Shown here one piece after another: positions 7,858 to 10,080 of a stretch of DNA of 10,080 bases. This stretch comes from Isotricha intestinalis (Eukaryota > Ciliophora > Litostomatea > Vestibuliferida > Isotrichidae), in the NCBI GenBank assembly GCA_023807065.1, contig JAJJLU010001091.1, forward strand, positions 1-10,080. Reading direction: 5' to 3'. Made by a program: the position numbers and the translations under genes. The number at the start of each line of letters is the position of its first letter. Positions within the stretch are counted from its first letter, which is position 1. The notes below the pieces were generated by a model. That model was not told where the DNA came from and ran no database searches. It saw only the letters and a program-made list of their open reading frames with translations.

Positions 7858-9352
7858 CTTAAAATAAAAAAAGAAATATTACATCATAACACTAATTTTA
7901 GTAAAAATATCATTATACAACATAAAAAATAAATAATATTATTTTAATTCCTATAATTCATAAATCAATATTATCATATATACTATATTATAATTAATTC
8001 TTGAATTTACATACTAAAAGTGAATTAATATTAATTACAGGCTATATTATTAATGAATTATTAAAGCTTACTTTCTATCATTAATGTTTATATTGAACCT
8101 ATAATTATTAATAGTATTTTACATACTAAAAATAATTATTTAAAAAACTTACAGACTATAATTAATTAATAATATTTCTTATTCTCTGAAATTGAATATA
8201 CAATTATTTTACCCCCTGATAATTAAAAATATTTTCTTAAAATCAATATCAATTAAATATTTAATTTTACTCCTTACTATTAATTAATATTAATGTCTTA
8301 TAGACTATTATTTATAATATTATTTTACTTCCTATAATTATAAAATAACTTCAAATTACCTAAAATAAATCATATTATCTTACAGACTGAAATAATAATA
8401 AAAATAATATTTATTACAAATTATAATAAATCAATAATATTATCTTATTTGCTTTCAATGATTTGATAATATTTTTTACTTTCTAAATTAACTAATAAAA
8501 TAATTCTTACTTTCTATGATAGGTAATAACTTATCTAACTATCTAAAAATAATTATTGATATTATCGTATAAACTAAAATTAATTAATAATTATTTTTAA
8601 CCCATTATAATAAATTAAAGATATTATCTTATTAACTATAATTATTAATAATGTTGTTTTTCATCCTATAATTAATGTAATTTTACTCTCTATGATTAAT
8701 CCATAATAATACATCCTTTAATTAAAAAAACTATCTTTTACTTTTTATATTTTATTAATAATATTATCTTATATTCTATAATTAATAAAAAATATTATTG
8801 AACTCCCTAATATGAATTAATATCTTACAAATTGAAATGCTTTAATAATATTATCTTATTGGCTTTTATTTTTTTTATTTCTTTTTTTTACTTCCTATTT
8901 TGAATTTTAATTTTACTTTCTATAATTATTTTTTTATTGACTTCCTTGATTGATAATTATTATTTTAATTTACACCCTTCTTATTATTATTTTTATTACT
9001 TTCTTATATTATTTTTTATTTAACCCACTTTTTTTATTATTATTTTACAAACTATTTTAAAATTATTATTTTACTTGCTTTTTTTGTTTAAAGAAATTTA
9101 TTACATACTAACAATTAATTATTTTTACATGCTTTAGTATTATTATTATTATTCTAACACACTAAAATTATTATTATTATACTTCCTGTTAAAATTAACA
9201 ATATTGAAACAGTCTATTTAGATTTTTTATTAATATTTACGCACTAATATTATGCATTCAATACCCTTAAACACTATATAATTATTTTACCTTATTTCCC
9301 ATATATCTATGGGGTTTCCTATAACTTGAATAGTTGTTTTGTTTGATGACAT
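7561..9352 (-). CDS. Zinc-ribbon-like protein encoded by about 58 exons, most of them one codon long
   Basis: Not visible as an ORF. On the minus strand the stretch is a string of units AG|NNN|GT. The NNN triplet varies while the flanks stay TAG/AAG/CAG and GTAA/GTAT/GTTA. Exon 1 (9352-9296) has 19 codons; after it come about 52 exons of exactly 3 nt and five of 6-24 nt, ending in TAA. Introns are mostly 21-30 nt and all fall between codons. Joined, about 88 codons contain no stop, although roughly one random triplet in ten here would be one. The triplets are also enriched in TGT, TGC, TGG, GGA, CCT and CCA compared with the flanks. The product has Cys at about 20, 23, 26, 68, 74 and 77, giving CxxC and CPxC knuckles about 47 residues apart, with W, F and Y in between: the plan of a small zinc ribbon. 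The exact family, and so the role, is unknown. Only about 15% of the span is coding. Exon coordinates are in the five block entries; a few junctions are ambiguous. Confidence 0.8.
7883..8185 (-). other. Exon block D: Tyr-rich segment before the second knuckle
   Basis: Exons: 8183-8185 R, 8153-8155 S, 8123-8125 Y, 8072-8074 K, 8039-8041 P, 8011-8013 Y, 7980-7982 Y, 7948-7950 E, 7883-7891 C Y D. Introns at 8156-8182 and 7951-7979 begin AT and end AG. Between 8123 and 8074 two 24-nt GT-AG introns abut exactly at 8099/8098 (TAG then GTTC), so either a zero-length exon (recursive splice point) or one 48-nt intron is implied. The stretch 7892-7947 after the E codon begins TT and is 56 nt; this is the least certain junction in the gene. 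Confidence 0.6.
8274..8301 (-). other. AT-AA intron, 28 nt
   Basis: Starts ATAAGACATTAATATT and ends ATAGTAA, between TCT (S) and GGA (G). The internal ATAG would give a 6-nt exon TAAGGA, with an in-frame stop. The AA ending avoids the stop and gives one codon. Confidence 0.6.
8421..8448 (-). other. AT-AA intron, 28 nt
   Basis: Starts ATAAGATAATATTATT and ends TTATTATAA, between CAA (Q) and TTT (F). Its 3' half nearly matches that of the intron at 8605-8632. Confidence 0.62.
8605..8632 (-). other. AT-AA intron, 28 nt
   Basis: Starts ATAAGATAATAT and ends TTATTATAA, between TTA (L) and TGG (W). No AG occurs in a position that would give a frame-keeping exon here. A Trp codon follows directly and then a GTTA 5' splice site. 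Confidence 0.62.
8745..8772 (-). other. AT-AA intron, 28 nt
   Basis: Starts ATAAGATAATATTATT and ends ATATAA, between AAT (N) and AAA (K); the next intron then starts GTAAAAG. The length equals that of the other AT-AA introns. Confidence 0.62.
8832..8859 (-). other. AT-AA intron, 28 nt
   Basis: Starts ATAAGATAATATTATT and ends CAA, between the codons CCA (P) and TTT (F). An AAAG inside it could serve as a 3' splice site, but that would make an 11-nt exon and break the frame. Ending at AA after exactly 28 nt leaves a single codon and keeps phase. Confidence 0.62.
9025..9352 (-). other. Exon block A: start exon and first CxxC knuckle
   Basis: Exon 1 is 9296-9352, starting MSSNK and ending IDIWE; its ATG sits in the same A-rich context as the other genes. 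Exon 2 is 9265-9273 (CLR) after a 22-nt AT-AG intron (9274-9295). Single-codon exons then follow: 9241-9243 C, 9211-9213 T, 9183-9185 E, 9159-9161 C, 9129-9131 H, 9105-9107 Y, 9075-9077 Q, 9049-9051 F, 9025-9027 W. The introns between them are 21-27 nt, all GT-AG (GTAA, GTAT, GTTA or GTTT starts; TAG, AAG or CAG ends). C23 and C26 form the first knuckle. The exon 1/exon 2 junction has an alternative reading, given in the findings. Confidence 0.78.
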
Positions 9353-9665
9353 TTAATTTTATAAATAATTAGAATTTTTTAAATTTATATAATTCAATCT
9401 TGTATTAAATTTATGTTTGTTTTATTGTAAAAAGATTATTCTAATTGATAATATTTTAGATTTACTATCTTAAATATAATAAATTGATATAACATTCATT
9501 TGAAAAGATTTATTCTTTAAATAAATAATCATGAGAACATGAGATACAAATGTTATTTCCATTAGAAAAAATGGATGGGGGCTCTAATGGTACCCATAAT
9601 TGTTTTCAATATATACTTTTTAGAAATGAAGGATAGCTAAATTTAAAAAATCCCGATTAAATAAA
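9353..9665. promoter_or_regulatory. Divergent spacer between two opposite starts
   Basis: 313 bases between the minus-strand ATG at 9350-9352 and the plus-strand ATG at 9666. It must hold both 5' flanks if both genes are real. It is A/T-rich except for a G/C-rich patch at 9571-9597, which includes GGTACC and a 5-bp inverted repeat (ATGGG / CCCAT, 13-base loop). A 21-codon frame (9571-9636, MDGGSNGTHNCF...) covers the patch. No promoter motif can be named. Confidence 0.35.
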
Positions 9666-9851
9666 ATGAAAAGTATTTCTATTTTAATTGTTGTATTATC
9701 ATTCATTTTTTTATATTTTGATTCCTATTCTATCAATATATTCTCCAATATATCTTCTACTGAACTTAATAATTTAAATCGGCTTTACAAAAAATTACTT
9801 TTGATTTTTCCATATTTATCCTCTAAAAATAAAATTACAGTAAATAATTAA
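9666..9851 (+). CDS. Possible small secreted protein or first exon
   Basis: 61 codons from ATG to TAA. Residues 1-22 (MKSISI...DSYS) have one Lys, then a long hydrophobic run rich in Ile, Leu, Val and Phe, then a Ser/Tyr stretch: the pattern of a signal peptide. The rest is Leu/Asn/Ser-rich with no Cys and no recognised domain. Near the end is ACA|GTAAATAATT, which resembles the 5' splice sites of the neighbouring gene, so this could be the first exon of a spliced gene. I could not trace a convincing next exon before the window ends. A chance ORF is also possible. Confidence 0.35.
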   Translation: MKSISILIVVLSFIFLYFDSYSINIFSNISSTELNNLNRLYKKLLLIFPYLSSKNKITVNN

Positions 9852-10080
9852 TAAATCAATATATTATTGATAAATAATATTATTGTTGTGATGAGTGGAG
9901 ATAGAGTATGTTTATATAAAGAATTATAAATGGTAAATCAAATCTATTTTAATATTAAATTTAAGGTTCCCTAAGAGTTTTTTATTATTATTTATTATAT
10001 ATTGAATTCCATTTGACATTCTGTTTTATACTTTAAAATTTTTCTGAATATTTTTGATTTTAACTGCGAAGTAATAATGA

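Larger units (their letters stand above)
8213..8573 (-). other. Exon block C: middle of the zinc-ribbon-like protein
   Basis: Exons: 8571-8573 F, 8540-8542 I, 8511-8513 K, 8480-8482 K, 8449-8451 Q, 8418-8420 F, 8384-8386 S, then probably 8350-8355 F E, 8329-8331 E, 8302-8304 S, 8271-8273 G, 8213-8215 G. The two-codon exon at 8350-8355 depends on a 28-nt GT-AA intron (8356-8383) followed by an 18-nt GT-AG intron (8332-8349). The alternative is one longer intron, or two GT-AG introns abutting with no exon between them. The intron 8216-8270 is 55 nt, twice the usual size, and may hide one more codon (AAA at 8233-8235). None of these choices breaks the frame. Confidence 0.68.
8602..9002 (-). other. 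Exon block B: fifteen consecutive single-codon exons
   Basis: Exons: 9000-9002 K, 8974-8976 G, 8942-8944 E, 8917-8919 K, 8892-8894 E, 8860-8862 P, 8829-8831 F, 8804-8806 G, 8773-8775 N, 8742-8744 K, 8713-8715 D, 8687-8689 R, 8663-8665 D, 8633-8635 L, 8602-8604 W. The G exon could instead be AAG GGT (8974-8979), adding a Lys, since an upstream AAG also fits. Introns starting at 8859, 8772 and 8632 are the 28-nt AT-AA type. The one starting at 8662 begins GA, not GT, and is the weakest junction in this block. All others are GT-AG, 21-29 nt. Confidence 0.72.

Noticed and set aside
8829..8839. 11-nt exon CATTTCAATTT
   Set aside because: It would shift the frame of all later codons. Ending the preceding intron at AA after 28 nt leaves TTT and keeps the frame, matching four other introns.
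7620..9300. Degenerate minisatellite or centromere-like repeat with core TTAC-NNN-CTA
   Set aside because: The spacing is irregular and only the splice-like flanks are conserved. The variable triplets join into one stop-free frame with paired Cys, which a non-coding repeat would not give.
7620..9300. CRISPR-like array
   Set aside because: The conserved parts are only 3-5 bases, the intervening sequences are simple A/T, and the host looks eukaryotic.
7620..9300. Ciliate internal eliminated sequences (DNA-level excision) instead of introns
   Set aside because: The segments are not bounded by TA or other direct repeats, and most have GT...AG ends on one strand only. The sequence carries a telomere, so it is probably already macronuclear. 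DNA-level removal is not fully excluded.
9924..10019. 31-codon minus-strand ORF starting MSNGIQ
   Set aside because: Short, with no domain and no convincing splice continuation before the window edge.

Overview
This window looks like the left end of an AT-rich protist chromosome, most likely the macronuclear chromosome of a ciliate. It opens with a telomere-like array of the 7-mer CCCCAAT (1-66), C-rich strand first, as at a left chromosome end. Three long reading frames stay open under the standard code: glutamine is CAA/CAG, the frames end in TAA, and no in-frame TAA or TAG is needed. That argues against ciliates that read TAA/TAG as Gln. A standard-code, very AT-rich ciliate (litostome or rumen type) fits, but this is inference from the telomere and the codons.

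Layout. 233-1018 (+): divergent CAP/SCP-domain protein with a Cys-rich, probably lipidated N-terminus. 1019-2373: AT-rich spacer with one candidate pair of minus-strand exons. 2374-3789 (+): Asn-rich coiled-coil protein. 3790-4180: short convergent spacer. 4181-6175 (-): calcyphosin-like EF-hand protein with two calcyphosin modules. 6176-7560: AT-rich spacer with a weak plus-strand candidate (7032-7316). 7561-9352 (-): the remarkable part of the window. 9353-9665: divergent spacer. 9666-9851 (+): small ORF with a signal-peptide-like start.

The 7.56-9.35 kb stretch looks like empty AT-rich DNA and has no ORF of note. On the plus strand it shows a degenerate periodic motif, TTAC-NNN-CTA, about every 25-30 bases. 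Read on the minus strand this is TAG-NNN-GTAA: a 3' splice site, one variable codon, then a 5' splice site. Joining the codons gives one open frame from ATG (9350-9352) to TAA (7561-7563) with no internal stop. It encodes about 88 residues in about 58 exons, of which about 52 are exactly one codon long, separated by introns of mostly 21-30 nt, all in phase 0. The product has a CxxC ... CPxC zinc-ribbon-like layout. Five introns do not fit GT-AG but fit one alternative exactly: 28 nt, starting ATAAG and ending AA. In each of the two cases where an AG-ending reading is also available (8832-8859 and 8274-8301), the AA ending keeps the frame open and the AG ending breaks it. I regard this single-codon-exon gene, with its apparent AT-AA intron class, as the undescribed system in this window.

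The genes do not form an evident pathway. The calcyphosin-like and coiled-coil proteins would suit a ciliated cell's cytoskeleton, but that is inference.
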